The notes below the pieces were generated by a model. The model was not told the DNA's origin and did no database searches. It saw only the letters and a program-made list of their open reading frames with translations. A program made the translations under genes and the position numbers. Shown here piece after piece: positions 38,418 to 38,770 of a stretch of 38,770 bases of DNA (its first letter is position 1; each line of letters begins with the position of its first letter). The DNA comes from a virus, in the IMG/VR virus record IMGVR_UViG_3300025520_000129, positions 1 to 38,770 of that record; one strand, 5' to 3'.

Positions 38418-38770
38418 GCAAGCTTTTCACGATCCGCGTCGGCGACCGGAAGCCCTATCTGGCCTACCGGTTCGGCTTCAGCCTGGCCGACGCGCTGGGT
38501 GTGACCTTCTCGGCCAAGGACGCCGACACCGATGCCGTGTTCATCAACAACCAGCCGGCGGTGATCGCGAATGGGACCTATACGATCGAGGGTGCCGAGG
38601 AGGCGCTGACCCCGGCGGACGGGGTTGTCTTTTACCCCTGGGCCTCGGGCGACACGGCGATCCAGCGCAAGAGCTGCCTTGCCCTCTTCCACATCAACTG
38701 GCCCGGCAACCTGCCCGAGACGTTGCCTTCGGACGGCTACGAGCGGTTCAAGATCGGTGACAACTTCTGA
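38414..38770 (+). CDS. terminal tail-module protein
   Basis: The 118-residue beta-rich protein starts MSKLFTIRVGDRKPYLAYRFGF and resembles the small Ig-like/baseplate-upper-type proteins of fibre clusters (VFINNQPAVIANGTYTIEGAEEAL; DGVVFYPWASGDT). The ATG overlaps the stop of the adhesin gene. Its stop codon is the last triplet of the window, so downstream partners cannot be judged. Confidence 0.65.
   Translation: MSKLFTIRVGDRKPYLAYRFGFSLADALGVTFSAKDADTDAVFINNQPAVIANGTYTIEGAEEALTPADGVVFYPWASGDTAIQRKSCLALFHINWPGNLPETLPSDGYERFKIGDNF

Noticed and set aside
1-38770. Transposon ends, tRNA genes, insertion sequences, CRISPR arrays
   Set aside because: No TG...CA ends with repeated transposase sites, no tRNA cloverleaf, no IS-type inverted repeats and no spaced direct repeats were seen; both window ends coincide with stop codons of phage genes.

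Overview
The window holds most of a Mu-like transposable prophage. It carries a repressor and early-regulator switch, a MuA-type transposase and a MuB-type ATPase, a GemA-like protein, a Mor/C-type late activator, a lysis cassette, a Mu-type head module and a long non-contractile (siphovirus) tail module. That tail, instead of Mu's contractile one, resembles the B3/D3112/RcapMu group. High GC (roughly 65%), strong GC-ending codon bias, a GapR/DUF2312 protein and a gene-transfer-agent-type holin point to an alphaproteobacterial host, most likely Rhodobacteraceae (Rhodobacter/Paracoccus type). This is inference from gene content; no host gene is visible. The window starts and ends exactly at stop codons, and the transposon ends (5'-TG...CA-3' with MuA sites) are not seen, so the true borders lie outside.

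Layout. 1-1011: leftward S24-like repressor, translationally coupled to a small lipoprotein, with a divergent operator/promoter built from TTACCGAA motifs. 1020-10502: rightward early operon of tightly overlapping genes: small DNA-binding proteins, a ParB-like protein, transposase A, ATPase B, several HTH proteins, a DnaA-domain-IV-like protein, DUF3164, small membrane proteins, an HU-like protein, a proline-rich secreted protein and an ASCH-like protein. 10505-11035: an antisense accessory gene (moron). 11107-13052: GemA, an adenine-methyltransferase-like protein and the Mor/C-family activator. 13053-13172: a palindrome presumed to be the activator site, and a hairpin leader hiding the lysozyme Shine-Dalgarno. 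13173-16183: lysis genes and Mu gp25/26/27-like genes. 16180-17307: GapR homologue, Acb2-like putative anti-CBASS sponge and two small proteins. 17304-21861: large terminase, portal, F-like and G-like proteins. 21862-21985: second copy of the activator palindrome. 21986-25917: protease/scaffold, decoration, major capsid, connector genes and a structured intergenic RNA candidate. 25914-38770: tail tube, tail chaperones joined by a -1 frameshift, tape measure, tail tip, and a fibre/adhesin cluster that includes a glycine-rich protein with thirteen 20-residue repeats.

How it works (inference). The repressor would hold the early operon off. On induction A, B and the HU-like protein would drive replicative transposition. 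The single Mor/C-type protein would then switch on lysis genes and head/tail genes through two matching 19-bp sites, placed as Plys and PI are in Mu. The most notable items are these two sites, the SD-sequestering lysozyme leader, the A AAA AAC frameshift, the nested intergenic RNA, the Acb2-like protein, the set of phage-borne chromosome-organisation proteins (ParB-, DnaA-, HU- and GapR-like), and the repeat adhesin.
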